Made by a program: the position numbers and the translations under genes. A stretch of DNA of 64,000 nt, from contig PIUA01000028.1 of the NCBI GenBank assembly GCA_017577405.1, positions 1-64,000 of the forward strand, given 5' to 3'. Below are positions 1-8,831 of the stretch, in pieces (the first letter of the stretch is position 1; each line of letters starts with the position of its first letter). The notes beneath the pieces are model-generated. The model had not been told where the DNA came from and searched no databases. It saw only the letters and a program-made list of their open reading frames with translations. Source of the stretch: Bacillota bacterium (GTDB lineage: Bacteria > Bacillota > Limnochordia > Limnochordales > Limnochordaceae).

Positions 1-9
1 GGCGGGAGG

Positions 10-1401
10 ATGAGCGGGCGGGGGGCGCCGGAGCGGCTGGGGCAGCCCAATCGGGCCGCCATGCACGCGAGCCTCTGGGAAGGGGTCTGGAGCAACGGGT
101 CCGAGAACATGATGGTCCCCTTCATCCCCATGTACGCCTTGAACCTGGGGGCCAGCCCCGCGCTCATCGGCCTGGTGTCCGCCATCCCCACCCTGCTGGG
201 CAATCTGGTCCAGATTCCGGCGGCCCGGCTGGCCGAGCGGCTCGGCCACCGGCGCCTCTACCGCTTGGGGAACGCTGGGCGGCTCCTCTGGCTCCTGCCC
301 GGGCTCCTGCCTTTCCTCGGCCTGCCCACGGAGGCGGCCGTCGGGCTCCTCATCGGCTTGCTCGCGCTGCGGACGACCATGATCAGCATGGCCGCGCCCG
401 CCTGGACGGCCCTCATGGCCCAGGCGGTTCCCATGCGCCTCCGGGGGCGGTACTTCGCCAACCGGAACATGCTCTCGAGCTTGGCCGCCCTCATCGGTTC
501 GGCCCTCGGGGGCTGGCTCGTCCGCCTGGGCGGCTACCCCGCCGGTTACACCGCCCTCTTTGGCCTGGCGGCCCTGGCGGGACTCTTCTCCTTCATCAAC
601 GCCTCCCGCATGCCCGAGATCCCCCTGCCGGCGTCCCCGCCCGCGGCCGGCTCGGGTACCGGGGACCGCCCGCCGGCGACCCCGTCCGTCTCCCCTGGGG
701 CCCAGTTGGGGTGGCGGGAGCGGCTCCGGGGGGCGGCCCGGTTCTTCGGCCCCGAGCAGCCCTTCCGCCGGTATGTCCTCACCTCGTTCCTCTGGACCTT
801 CTCCGTCAACCTGCCGGCGCCGCTCTTTGCCGTCCACTTCAAGCAGGTCTTGGGCGGCGATGAGGCCATCTGGGGGCTGGTCACCGCCAGCGCCATGGCC
901 ATGCAGATGGTGGGGCAGCGGTACTGGGGCCACCGGACCATCACCGTGGGCGACCGGAACATCATGGTCCTGGCGGGCATCGGGGCGGCCTCCGTCCCCC
1001 TCCTCTGGGCCCTGGCCCCCGCCCCGGGCTGGGCCTTCGGCGTAGAGATGGCCGGCGGCCTGGCCTGGGCGGGGTACAACCTGGCTGCCTTCACCCTCCT
1101 CTTGCGCCTCCTCCCCCCCGGCCAGCAGGCGGGGCCCGTCGCCTTTTACAACACCATGGTGGGCGTCGCCCAGGGCCTGGCGCCCATGCTGGGCGGCGTC
1201 CTCGTCGGCTTCCTGGGCACCCGGGGCATGTTCGTCCTCTCGGGCGTCCTGCGCTTCTTGGCCCTCACCCTCTTCGCCCGGTCCGTCCGGGTGCCCGACA
1301 CCCCGGCGGTGGAGCTGAAGCACCTGCGGCCCTACTGGCTCCGGCGGCGCCGGTCCAGGCTGGGTGACCGGCACCCCCCGTCCTCAGCCCACTCCTCCTA
1401 A
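10..1401 (+). CDS. MFS family transporter
   Basis: This is a 463-residue membrane protein with about twelve hydrophobic segments, in two blocks separated by a Pro/Gly/Ser-rich loop near residues 205-235, as expected for a major facilitator superfamily carrier. The first block holds the motif around LVQIPAARLAERLGHRR, which matches the MFS loop 2-3 signature. The substrate cannot be read from the sequence. The annotated ATG lies directly against GGGAGG, which is too close for a normal ribosome-binding site. The real start may be the ATG at 61 or a codon upstream of the window. No operon partner is visible; ppc follows after a 120-bp gap. Confidence 0.8.
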   Translation: MSGRGAPERLGQPNRAAMHASLWEGVWSNGSENMMVPFIPMYALNLGASPALIGLVSAIPTLLGNLVQIPAARLAERLGHRRLYRLGNAGRLLWLLPGLLPFLGLPTEAAVGLLIGLLALRTTMISMAAPAWTALMAQAVPMRLRGRYFANRNMLSSLAALIGSALGGWLVRLGGYPAGYTALFGLAALAGLFSFINASRMPEIPLPASPPAAGSGTGDRPPATPSVSPGAQLGWRERLRGAARFFGPEQPFRRYVLTSFLWTFSVNLPAPLFAVHFKQVLGGDEAIWGLVTASAMAMQMVGQRYWGHRTITVGDRNIMVLAGIGAASVPLLWALAPAPGWAFGVEMAGGLAWAGYNLAAFTLLLRLLPPGQQAGPVAFYNTMVGVAQGLAPMLGGVLVGFLGTRGMFVLSGVLRFLALTLFARSVRVPDTPAVELKHLRPYWLRRRRSRLGDRHPPSSAHSS

Positions 1402-1521
1402 GGGGCGAAGGCGGCAGGAGCCTGCCTTGGACTGGCGTAAGTATTAGGTTCAACTCCAACGGCCGCGGGCCGCCCCGGCCCGCCCGGCGGCCCCACCCAA
1501 GGGAAACAGGAGGCCCCATCG

Positions 1522-4374
1522 GTGAACGATCCCCGCGACCGCTGGCTCCAACCCTCGGTCGGGCCCAGCGCCCGCCCCGTCCGCTGGCGCCCCCAGGACC
1601 GGCCCTTGCGCCGGGATGTCCGCCTGGTGGGCCAGCTCCTCATGGAGGTGCTGGCCCAAGAGGTCTCTCCGACTCTGGCCCAGCAGGTGGAGTCCCTCCG
1701 GCGCGCCTGCAAAGCTCTACGGGATGGGGCCGATCCCGAAAAGGAGGCGGCGCTGGAGGCCTTCATCGCCTGCCTCCCCCACCAGGAGGCCCGCCACCTG
1801 ATCCGGGCCTTCTCCCTGTACTTTCAGCTGGTCAACTTGGCTGAGGAACGGCACCGGGCCCGGCGCCGGCTCCAGGTCCGCCTGGAGCGCCCCGAAGGCC
1901 AGGAGGGCTCGCCCGCCTACCTGGCCGCCCAGCTCCGCCAGGCAGGCTTCCCGGCTCAGGCGGTGCAGGCCGTGTTGGACCGCCTCCGGATCACCTTGGT
2001 CCTCACCGCCCACCCGACCCAGACCCTCCGCCGGACGGTGATCGACCACCACCAGCGGCTGGCCGCCTTCCTGGAAGGGCTGGATGATCCCCGGCTGGTG
2101 CCCGCGGACCGCCAGCGCCTCCTGGATGAGATGCGGGAGGAGATCCGGCTCCTTTGGCAGACCGACGAGTTGCGGGAGCGGCGTCCGACGGTCCTGGACG
2201 AAATCCGGGAGGGGCTCTTCTACTTCGACCGGACCCTCCTGGAGGTGGCGCCCCGCTTGCTCGCGGAGCTGGAGGAGGCCCTCCAGGCCACCTACCCCGA
2301 CGCCCCCATCCGGGTGCCCAGTCTTCTCCGCTTCGGCACCTGGATCGGGGGCGACCGGGACGGCAACCCCCACGTAACGCCTGAGGTGACCCGGCAGGCC
2401 CTCCTGGCCCAGAAGCGGCTGGTCCTCGGCCGCTACCTCCACCACGTGGACCGGCTGGGGAGCCGCATGAGCCAGTCGGTCCGGATGGGGGTGGCCGCCC
2501 GCCTCTTGGAGCCCCTGCTGGAGCGGTACCGGGCCGACTTCCCCCAGGTGCACCGGTGGGCGACGGTTCGCTTTCCCGGCGAGCCCTTCCGGGAGGCATG
2601 GGCCTATGTCCGCTGGCGGTTGGAGCTGGCCCGGCCCGCGCCCGATCCCGACGGGGTGGCCGATCTGGATGCCTTCAGCCCCTTCCGGGGCAGCCCGGCG
2701 GGCCCCGCCGATCCCCGGGCCTACCCTCACTCGGCCGCGTTCCTCGAGGACCTCCGCCTGATCCGGGAGGCCCTGGCCGCCAGCTCCCCGGCCGGGCCCC
2801 GGCTGGCCGAGCTGGACGGGTTCCTCCGGCAGGTGGAGCTCTTCGGTTTCCACCTCGCGGCCATGGACGTGCGGGAGGACGGCCGGCGGGTGGAGTGGGC
2901 GGCGGAGCGGCTCCTGGAGGCGGCCGGCCTCCCCAAGCCCCCGACACCCGCCGACTGGAACCGCCTGCTGGCGGGGCCGCCCCTCCTAAAGACACGCCCG
3001 CAGACGCCCCTCGACCCCGAGCTGGTCGAGGTTCTGGAGAGTCTCCAGGTGATCGGCTGGGCCCAGGAGGCCATCGATCCCCAGGCCGCGGGCGCCTACC
3101 TGATCAGCCAGGTCCATGAGGCTGAGGCCCTCTGGAAGGCGCTCCTCCTTGCCCGGGAGGCGGGTCTCTTCCGCTGGGAGCCGCCCCATCCGGCCCAGAG
3201 CCGGGTGGACCTGGTCCCCCTGGTGGAGTCCATCGACGACCTCCGCCGGGCGGCGGCGATCCTGGAGGAGGCCTGGAACCTCCCCGCCTACCGGGCCCAG
3301 GTGGTGGCCCGCGGCGACCACCAGGAAGTGATGCTGGGCTACTCGGACAGCACCAAGGATGGCGGCTACCTGACCAGCAACTGGGAGATCTACCAGGCCC
3401 AGCGGCGGCTCCTGGAGGCGGGCCGGCGGGCGGGGGTGGAGGTGACCTTCTTCCACGGACGGGGCGGCGCCATCGGCCGGGGCGGCGGCCCGACGGCCCG
3501 GGCCCTGATGGGGCTCCCCCCGGGCTCCCTGCCCGCCCGGGTCCGGATCACCGAGCAGGGGGAAGTCCTCTCCTCCCGGTACCTGCAGCCGGAGCTGGCC
3601 CACCGGAACCTGGAGCAGCTCCTCACCGCGGCCATCTGGTCCAGCCTGCCCGGACGGGGGGCGGCCGCCCCGAAAGAGCCGGCCGCGTGGGAGGCGGCGG
3701 CCGAGCGGCTCTCCAGCCTGGCCCTGGCCGCCTACCAGGAGCTTCTCCAGCAGCCCGGCTTCGAAGCCTACTTCCGCCAGGCCACCCCCATCGACTACGT
3801 CCGCCGGCTGAAGATCGGCTCCCGCCCCAGCGCCCGGCCGGGCACCCGGGACCTGGCGGGGCTCCGGGCCATCCCTTGGGTCTTCGCCTGGACCCAGAGC
3901 CGCCACCTGATCCCCGGCTGGTACGGGGTGGGGACGGCCCTGGAGCGATTCGCCCACGAGGCCCCGGGGAACCTGGAGCTTCTCCGGGAGATCGCCCGGG
4001 GCTGGAGCTGGTGGCAGCCGCTGATGGACAACTTGGAGATGGCCATGAGCAAGGCCGATCTCCATGTGGCCCGCCTGTACGCGCGTCTCGCCCCCAACGG
4101 CGACCAGGTCTTCGCCCGGATCGAGGCCGAGTTCCTCCGGACCCGGGAGTGGGTGTTGAAGCTGGCAGGCCGCCGGGAGCTCTTGGACGGGCAGCCGGTC
4201 CTCCAGCGGTCCATCCGGCTGCGGAACCCCTACGTGGATCCCCTCAGCTACCTGCAGGTGGAACTGATCCGCCGGCACCGGGCCGCCCGAGACCCAGCCG
4301 AACGGGAGCTCTTGGAGGATGCCATCTTGCGGAGCATCAACGGGGTGGTCGCGGGCCTGCGCAACTCGGGCTAG
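1522..4374 (+). CDS. ppc: phosphoenolpyruvate carboxylase
   Basis: Converts PEP and bicarbonate to oxaloacetate, an anaplerotic cytoplasmic step. At 950 residues it has the usual bacterial length. The family motifs appear in order: TAHPTQTLRRT near residue 162 (catalytic His), GGDRDGNPHVT near 275, MLGYSDSTKDGGY near 610, the glycine-rich FFHGRGGAIGRGGGPT near 645, and a C-terminal GLRNSG resembling the conserved RNTG end. The Glu usually seen after TAHPT is Gln here, a mild oddity. The start is GTG, preceded by AGGAGG at 1508-1513 with 8-bp spacing. proB follows 20 bp downstream, so oxaloacetate supply and glutamate-derived proline synthesis may share a transcript. Confidence 0.96.
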   Translation: MNDPRDRWLQPSVGPSARPVRWRPQDRPLRRDVRLVGQLLMEVLAQEVSPTLAQQVESLRRACKALRDGADPEKEAALEAFIACLPHQEARHLIRAFSLYFQLVNLAEERHRARRRLQVRLERPEGQEGSPAYLAAQLRQAGFPAQAVQAVLDRLRITLVLTAHPTQTLRRTVIDHHQRLAAFLEGLDDPRLVPADRQRLLDEMREEIRLLWQTDELRERRPTVLDEIREGLFYFDRTLLEVAPRLLAELEEALQATYPDAPIRVPSLLRFGTWIGGDRDGNPHVTPEVTRQALLAQKRLVLGRYLHHVDRLGSRMSQSVRMGVAARLLEPLLERYRADFPQVHRWATVRFPGEPFREAWAYVRWRLELARPAPDPDGVADLDAFSPFRGSPAGPADPRAYPHSAAFLEDLRLIREALAASSPAGPRLAELDGFLRQVELFGFHLAAMDVREDGRRVEWAAERLLEAAGLPKPPTPADWNRLLAGPPLLKTRPQTPLDPELVEVLESLQVIGWAQEAIDPQAAGAYLISQVHEAEALWKALLLAREAGLFRWEPPHPAQSRVDLVPLVESIDDLRRAAAILEEAWNLPAYRAQVVARGDHQEVMLGYSDSTKDGGYLTSNWEIYQAQRRLLEAGRRAGVEVTFFHGRGGAIGRGGGPTARALMGLPPGSLPARVRITEQGEVLSSRYLQPELAHRNLEQLLTAAIWSSLPGRGAAAPKEPAAWEAAAERLSSLALAAYQELLQQPGFEAYFRQATPIDYVRRLKIGSRPSARPGTRDLAGLRAIPWVFAWTQSRHLIPGWYGVGTALERFAHEAPGNLELLREIARGWSWWQPLMDNLEMAMSKADLHVARLYARLAPNGDQVFARIEAEFLRTREWVLKLAGRRELLDGQPVLQRSIRLRNPYVDPLSYLQVELIRRHRAARDPAERELLEDAILRSINGVVAGLRNSG

Positions 4375-4394
4375 ACACGGGAAAGGAGAGACCT

Positions 4395-5540
4395 ATGGAC
4401 GGAGCAGCCATCGAAGCCAACGATCCCATCACCCTGGAGGGCGTCCAGCGGGTGGTGGTGAAGGTGGGTTCCAGCAGCCTGAGCCTGCCCGCCGGCGGCC
4501 TGGACCGGGACCGGATGGCCCGGCTGGTCCAGCGGCTGGTGCGGTTGCGGGAGCGGTACCAGGTGGTCCTGGTCTCCTCGGGAGCCGTCTCCGCCGGCCG
4601 GGGCGTCCTGGGACACCAGGCCCCCGCCAACCTGCGGGAGAAGCAGGCCCTGGCCGCGGTGGGGCAGGGCCGGCTCATCCAGGCCTACGAGGAGCTCTTC
4701 GCCCCGGCGGGGGTGCATGTGGCCCAAGTCCTCCTCACCCGGGCCGACGTGCGGGACCGGCGGCGCTACCTGAACACCCGCCTCACCCTCACCACCCTGT
4801 TGGAGTGGGATGTGTTGCCCATCATCAACGAGAACGACACGGTGGCGGTGGAGGAGATCCGCTGGGGCGACAACGACACCCTCTCGGCGCTGGTGGCCAT
4901 CCTGGTCGATGCGGACCTGTTGGTGATGCTTTCCGACGTGGATGGGCTGTACGACGCGGACCCCCGGACCAATCCCGCGGCCCGGCGCATCCGGGTGGTC
5001 CCCCACATCAGCCCCCAGCTTCTCGAGGCCGCGGGACCGGCGGGGCCGCTGGGCTCGGGCGGCATCGCCACCAAGCTGGAGGCGGCCCGCATGGCCACCC
5101 GCTCCGGCGTGGCGGCGGTGTTGGCCCATGCCGAAGCGTCCGAGACCTGGGAGGAGCTCCTGGCCGGCCGGCCGCCGGGCACTTACTTCCCTGCCAAGCG
5201 GGGCCTCCCCGCCCGGAAACGGTGGATCGCCCTCCACGACCGGCCTCGGGGCTGGGTCAGGATCGACGCGGGCGCCTGCGAGGCCATCCTCCACCGGGGC
5301 GGCAGCCTGCTGCCCGTAGGCGTCACCGAGGCGGGCGGTTCCTTCGGCCCCGGCGCCTTGGTCTCGGTCTTGGAGCCTGGGGGGCGGGAGATCGCCCGGG
5401 GACTCATCACCATCGGCAGCCAGGAGCTGGCCCAGTTCCTGGCCAGTACGGGTGAGGCCCGCCGGGAGGCCATCGCCGGCCTCCCCCACCCTGAACTGAT
5501 CCACCGGGACAACCTGGTGCTCCTGGAGGGGGATAACTGA
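4395..5540 (+). CDS. proB: glutamate 5-kinase
   Basis: Phosphorylates L-glutamate with ATP in the first step of proline synthesis. The 381-residue protein has an amino-acid-kinase domain (VVVKVGSSSL near residue 20, LVSSGAVSAG, INENDTVAVEEIRWGDNDTLSA) and a C-terminal PUA domain from about residue 285, the standard two-domain bacterial layout. The ATG at 4395 is chosen because AAAGGAGAG lies at the right distance; the same reading frame stays open upstream into ppc but is not needed. The stop codon overlaps the proA start (TGATG), so the two proteins should be translationally coupled. Confidence 0.96.
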   Translation: MDGAAIEANDPITLEGVQRVVVKVGSSSLSLPAGGLDRDRMARLVQRLVRLRERYQVVLVSSGAVSAGRGVLGHQAPANLREKQALAAVGQGRLIQAYEELFAPAGVHVAQVLLTRADVRDRRRYLNTRLTLTTLLEWDVLPIINENDTVAVEEIRWGDNDTLSALVAILVDADLLVMLSDVDGLYDADPRTNPAARRIRVVPHISPQLLEAAGPAGPLGSGGIATKLEAARMATRSGVAAVLAHAEASETWEELLAGRPPGTYFPAKRGLPARKRWIALHDRPRGWVRIDAGACEAILHRGGSLLPVGVTEAGGSFGPGALVSVLEPGGREIARGLITIGSQELAQFLASTGEARREAIAGLPHPELIHRDNLVLLEGDN

Positions 5541-6802
5541 TGGACGAACGGGATGGGATGGCGACCATGGTCGAGACGGTCCGGGAGCTGGCCGCGGGCG
5601 CCCGTCAGGCAGCCCGGTGGCTCGCGGGCACCAGCAGCCGGGAGCGGGACGAGCTCCTGGGGGCCATGGCCGATGAGCTTCTGGGGGCGACGGAGGCCAT
5701 CTTGGCCGCCAACAGCCAGGATCTGGCCGAGGCGGCCGACCGGCCCGCCGCGTTCCGGGACCGGCTCACCCTCACCCCTGAGCGGGTCGCCCAGATGGCC
5801 GGCGCACTCCGCCAGGTGGCCGATCTTCCGGATCCGTTGGGCCGGGGCGAGAGCTGGACCCGCCCCAACGGCCTCCGGATCCACCGGGTGCGGGTGCCTC
5901 TGGGCGTGGTGGGCCTCATCTACGAAGCCCGGCCCAACGTCACCGCGGAGGCGACCGCCCTGGCCCTCAAGGCGGGCAACGCCATCCTCCTGCGGGGCGG
6001 CAGCGAGGCCTTCCGCTCCAACCAGGCCATCGTCGCGGCCCTCCGCCAAGGCGCCCGCGCGGCCGGGGCGCCGGCGGAGCTGGTCAGCCTCCTGCCCGCC
6101 GGGCGGGAGAGCGCCCGGGCCCTGATGACCACGCCCGGGGTGGTGGATGTCCTCATCCCCCGGGGCGGGCCCGCCCTCATCCGTTCCGTGGTGGAGGAGG
6201 CCCGGGTGCCCGTCATCGAGACCGGCGCGGGCAACTGCCACACCTACGTCCACCAGGACGCCGACCTGGAGATGGCCCTCCGCATCGCGGTCAACGCCAA
6301 GGTCCAGCGACCCGGCGTCTGCAACGCCATGGAGACCCTGCTGGTCCACCGGGAGGTGGCCGCCGCCTTCCTGCCCCGGGTGGGCGAGGCCCTCCGGGCC
6401 CACGGGGTCACCCTGCGGGGCTGCCCCCGAACCCGGGAGCTCCTCCCCTGGGCCGAACCTGCCACCGACGAGGACTGGGCCACCGAGTACCTCGACCTGA
6501 TCCTGGCCGTCCGGGTGGTGGACGACCTGGACGAGGCCCTGGACCACATCCGCCGGTACACCACGGGCCACTCGGAGGCGATCGTCACCCGCTCCCTGGA
6601 GGCGGCCCGCCGCTTCCAGGAGGAGGTGGACGCGGCTGCGGTCTACGTCAACGCCTCCACCCGGTTCACCGACGGCGGCGAGTTCGGCTTCGGCGCCGAG
6701 GTGGGGATCAGCACCCAGAAGCTCCACGCCCGGGGCCCCATGGGACTGGAGGCCTTGACCACCACCCGCTACGTGGTGGAGGGCGACGGCCAGATCCGCT
6801 GA
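5540..6802 (+). CDS. proA: gamma-glutamyl phosphate reductase
   Basis: Reduces gamma-glutamyl phosphate to glutamate semialdehyde with NADPH, the second proline step. The 420-residue protein shows the ALDH-superfamily fold signatures PLGVVGLIYEARPNVT, ALKAGNAILLRGGSEA, the catalytic-cysteine stretch VNAKVQRPGVCNAMETLL, and the C-terminal DGGEFGFGAEVGISTQKLHARGPMGL. Its ATG overlaps the proB stop by one base. Two strong hairpins follow at 6922-6981, closing the ppc-proB-proA group against the convergent tatA. Confidence 0.96.
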   Translation: MDERDGMATMVETVRELAAGARQAARWLAGTSSRERDELLGAMADELLGATEAILAANSQDLAEAADRPAAFRDRLTLTPERVAQMAGALRQVADLPDPLGRGESWTRPNGLRIHRVRVPLGVVGLIYEARPNVTAEATALALKAGNAILLRGGSEAFRSNQAIVAALRQGARAAGAPAELVSLLPAGRESARALMTTPGVVDVLIPRGGPALIRSVVEEARVPVIETGAGNCHTYVHQDADLEMALRIAVNAKVQRPGVCNAMETLLVHREVAAAFLPRVGEALRAHGVTLRGCPRTRELLPWAEPATDEDWATEYLDLILAVRVVDDLDEALDHIRRYTTGHSEAIVTRSLEAARRFQEEVDAAAVYVNASTRFTDGGEFGFGAEVGISTQKLHARGPMGLEALTTTRYVVEGDGQIR

Positions 6803-6921
6803 GCCTCGGCCCGGCGGGAACCCCAACCGGGGCGGGGCCGGCCCGCCCCGGGCCTTGCTGGCCTGCCTTGGCCGTGGAGGGGCCAGAAGCCGGCCCCAGG
6901 GCGTCAGGACGGGCACCAAGA

Positions 6922-6981
6922 AGCCGGAGGCGGCACGCCTCCGGCTCCACGCGAAGAAGCCCGGGCCGTTCGCGGCCCGGG
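6922..6981. terminator. double hairpin between convergent proA and tatA
   Basis: Two back-to-back perfect inverted repeats lie between the convergent genes. The first is an 11-bp stem, 6922-6932 with 6936-6946, and a 3-base loop. The second is a 9-bp GC stem, 6960-6968 with 6973-6981, and a TTCG tetraloop. Neither has a good T-run, so a bidirectional terminator or mRNA-end stabiliser is inferred from position and stem strength. Confidence 0.6.
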
Positions 6982-7014
6982 AATCAGAACGTCTTCACCA
7001 CCCGACCTGGCTGC

Positions 7015-7224
7015 TCAGCTGGCCTGATCGGAGCTGCCGGCCTGGTCGCCGCTGCCCGACGAGGGTTGGCTGCTGGCGGTCTCGGCGCCGCCGCCCGACA
7101 GGGCTTCCTTGAAGTCGCGCATCCCCTTGCCGATGGCCCGGCCCACCTCAGGCAGCTTCCCCGGCCCAAAGATGATCAGGGCGATCACCAAGATGATGAC
7201 CAGTTCCATGGGTCCGACACGCAT
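7015..7224 (-). CDS. tatA: twin-arginine translocase subunit TatA
   Basis: Membrane pore-forming subunit of the Tat system, which exports folded proteins. The 69-residue product has an N-terminal hydrophobic helix (ELVIILVIALIIFGPGKLPE), the conserved FGPGKLPE hinge, an amphipathic helix (VGRAIGKGMRDFKEAL), and a Ser/Gly-rich tail, all typical of TatA. The ATG at 7224 is preferred over an upstream GTG at 7230 because GGAAGGGG sits at suitable spacing. No tatC or Tat substrate with an RR signal lies next to it. A GH130 gene lies upstream on the same strand with a 95-bp gap. Confidence 0.9.
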   Translation of the reverse strand: MRVGPMELVIILVIALIIFGPGKLPEVGRAIGKGMRDFKEALSGGGAETASSQPSSGSGDQAGSSDQAS

Positions 7225-7319
7225 AGGCACACCCCTTCCGGCTTCCCCTGATCCCCTTCGGGGCCGGGGGGCCCGATACCTGCCGGAGATGGCTGGTGCC
7301 TACGCCGAGGGTTGGGACC

Positions 7320-8384
7320 TCAGCCGGCCGCGCCCACCGCCACCGGTTCCAGGGAGCGGAGGACCGCATCCACGGTGGTCTCCGCCAGCGCGATGGACTC
7401 GTCGGAGGCGCCGTAGTAGATCCTCAGGGTCCCGTCGGGCTCCACCACCGTGCCGCAGGTGAAGACCGCGTTGTGGAAGAACCCGCTGGTCTCATACGAC
7501 TCCTCGGGCGTGAGCAGCGGCTCCTGGGAGCGGGCCAAGACCACGTGGGGCTTCTCCCCGTCCAGCAGCACGCCGCCCAGGGAGTACTTCTGGCCGTCGG
7601 CCCCGTGGTAGATGGCGAGCCACCCTTCGGGGGTGAGGAAGGGGACGCCGCCCGCGCCGATCCGCACCCCGTCCCACATCCCCCGCCGGGGGCCCATCAC
7701 CTGCCGGTGGTCCCCCCAGTGCCGCAGGTCGGTGGAGTAGGCCAGCCAGATGTTGGGGCTGCCCAGTCCATGGGACATGGGCCGGTGCATGGCCACGTAA
7801 CGGCCGCCCACTTGGGCCGGGAAGATGGCCACGTTCTTGTTCTCGGGCGGGAAGATGACCCCCAGCCGCTCAAAGGTGGTGAAGTCCGGCGTCTCGATGA
7901 GGGAGACGGTCACACCCCGGCGGGAGACGGAGGTGTAGACGATGAGGTACCGGCCCTCCAGATAGGTGACCCGGGGATCCTCAATACCGTACTCCTCGTA
8001 CCGCCCACTGGGCAGGATGGTGGGGGCGGGGTCGATGTGGAAGCGGACCCCGTCCCGGCTCCGGGCCACCCGCAGGTGGGAGATGGAGGTCAGGTACAGA
8101 TCCCCCCGGTACCGGACCGAACGGGGATCGGACAGGTCGATCTCCGGCGAGTCCCGGTGCACCCGAAGGATCTCCACCCCCTCGCCGTCTTCCCGAGCGA
8201 CGGGGAAGGCCACGTAGTTGGGATCATCGCTCACCGGGCGTTCGGCCACCCGCAGCAGGAGCAGGATCTCATCGCCCACCTTCACCGCGCCCGCGTTGAA
8301 GGCGCCGATGACCTCCATCTCCGGGCTGGACGGAGGCACATCCGCCGGTGTAATGATCGGGTTGTGAGGATTCCGTCGGATCAT
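7320..8384 (-). CDS. GH130 family glycoside phosphorylase
   Basis: The 354-residue protein has the five-bladed beta-propeller motifs of glycoside hydrolase family 130: FNAGAV near residue 29, LLLLRVAER, EEYGIEDPRVTYLEG with the acidic pair used by these enzymes, ENKNVAIFPAQVGGRYVAMHRP, and GAGGVPFLTPEGWLAIYHG. GH130 members mostly phosphorolyse beta-mannosides, releasing mannose 1-phosphate; the exact disaccharide is not readable. It has no signal peptide, so it is cytoplasmic. The ATG has only a weak upstream GGGG. No sugar transporter adjoins it, so the substrate remains open. Confidence 0.85.
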   Translation of the reverse strand: MIRRNPHNPIITPADVPPSSPEMEVIGAFNAGAVKVGDEILLLLRVAERPVSDDPNYVAFPVAREDGEGVEILRVHRDSPEIDLSDPRSVRYRGDLYLTSISHLRVARSRDGVRFHIDPAPTILPSGRYEEYGIEDPRVTYLEGRYLIVYTSVSRRGVTVSLIETPDFTTFERLGVIFPPENKNVAIFPAQVGGRYVAMHRPMSHGLGSPNIWLAYSTDLRHWGDHRQVMGPRRGMWDGVRIGAGGVPFLTPEGWLAIYHGADGQKYSLGGVLLDGEKPHVVLARSQEPLLTPEESYETSGFFHNAVFTCGTVVEPDGTLRIYYGASDESIALAETTVDAVLRSLEPVAVGAAG

Positions 8385-8725
8385 TCGTCTGAGAACCCCT
8401 TCTGCCCACGCCGGTGGCGACCAACCGGGAACGGCCCTAGAAGTGCCCTCCGTTTGCGCCCCAAGCTAGGTTTAATAAAGTGACGATCGGCTTCAATCCT
8501 CACATAGAAAGGTGGGAGGGTCAACGGCCACTCCTTGGGAGAAGACACGCTCTCTCCCTCGGTTGCGGAAACCTGGTGAACCGGCGGGTCCAAGCTCCCC
8601 CAAGCGCGCCCTCGCGCCCCTGGGGCCGCCCCTCCCGACACCTCGTTCTTCATTCCGTTCTCATGAATCCCTTCGGAAGCGGCCAGCCTTCCGTTGAGGG
8701 GATGGGCTCCGGCTGCCTTCCTCCC
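8385..8725. other. intergenic region between divergent GH130 and SDR genes
   Basis: These 340 bp lie between divergent genes. An AT-rich patch at about 8470-8500 could hold the GH130 promoter on the minus strand, but no pair of hexamers with good spacing is seen. A 90-codon open frame on the minus strand has no ribosome-binding site and low-complexity composition, so it is not called. No known riboswitch or structured RNA was recognised. Confidence 0.4.
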
Positions 8726-8730
8726 CAGAG

Positions 8731-8736
8731 TATAAT
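8731..8736 (+). promoter_or_regulatory. -10 element of the SDR-pepF promoter
   Basis: A perfect TATAAT stands in an otherwise GC-rich stretch about 95 bp before the SDR start. No good -35 lies 17 bp upstream, so strength is uncertain. It probably drives the SDR-pepF pair. Confidence 0.5.
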
Positions 8737-8831
8737 AAGATCCGAGACGCGCGTGCGTCCCTGGCCGGCTCCGTTCTCCGCATCACAAGGCACGGGGTCG
8801 GCCGCCCACGGCGGACCAGAGGAGGGTGGCC

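Noticed and set aside
1411-1424. Hairpin after the first MFS gene as a terminator
   Set aside because: The GGCAG/CTGCC stem is only five base pairs with no T-run.
8381-8653. 90-codon open frame on the minus strand upstream of GH130
   Set aside because: No ribosome-binding site, Pro/Gly/Arg-rich composition typical of GC-rich chance frames, and it overlaps the GH130 start region.
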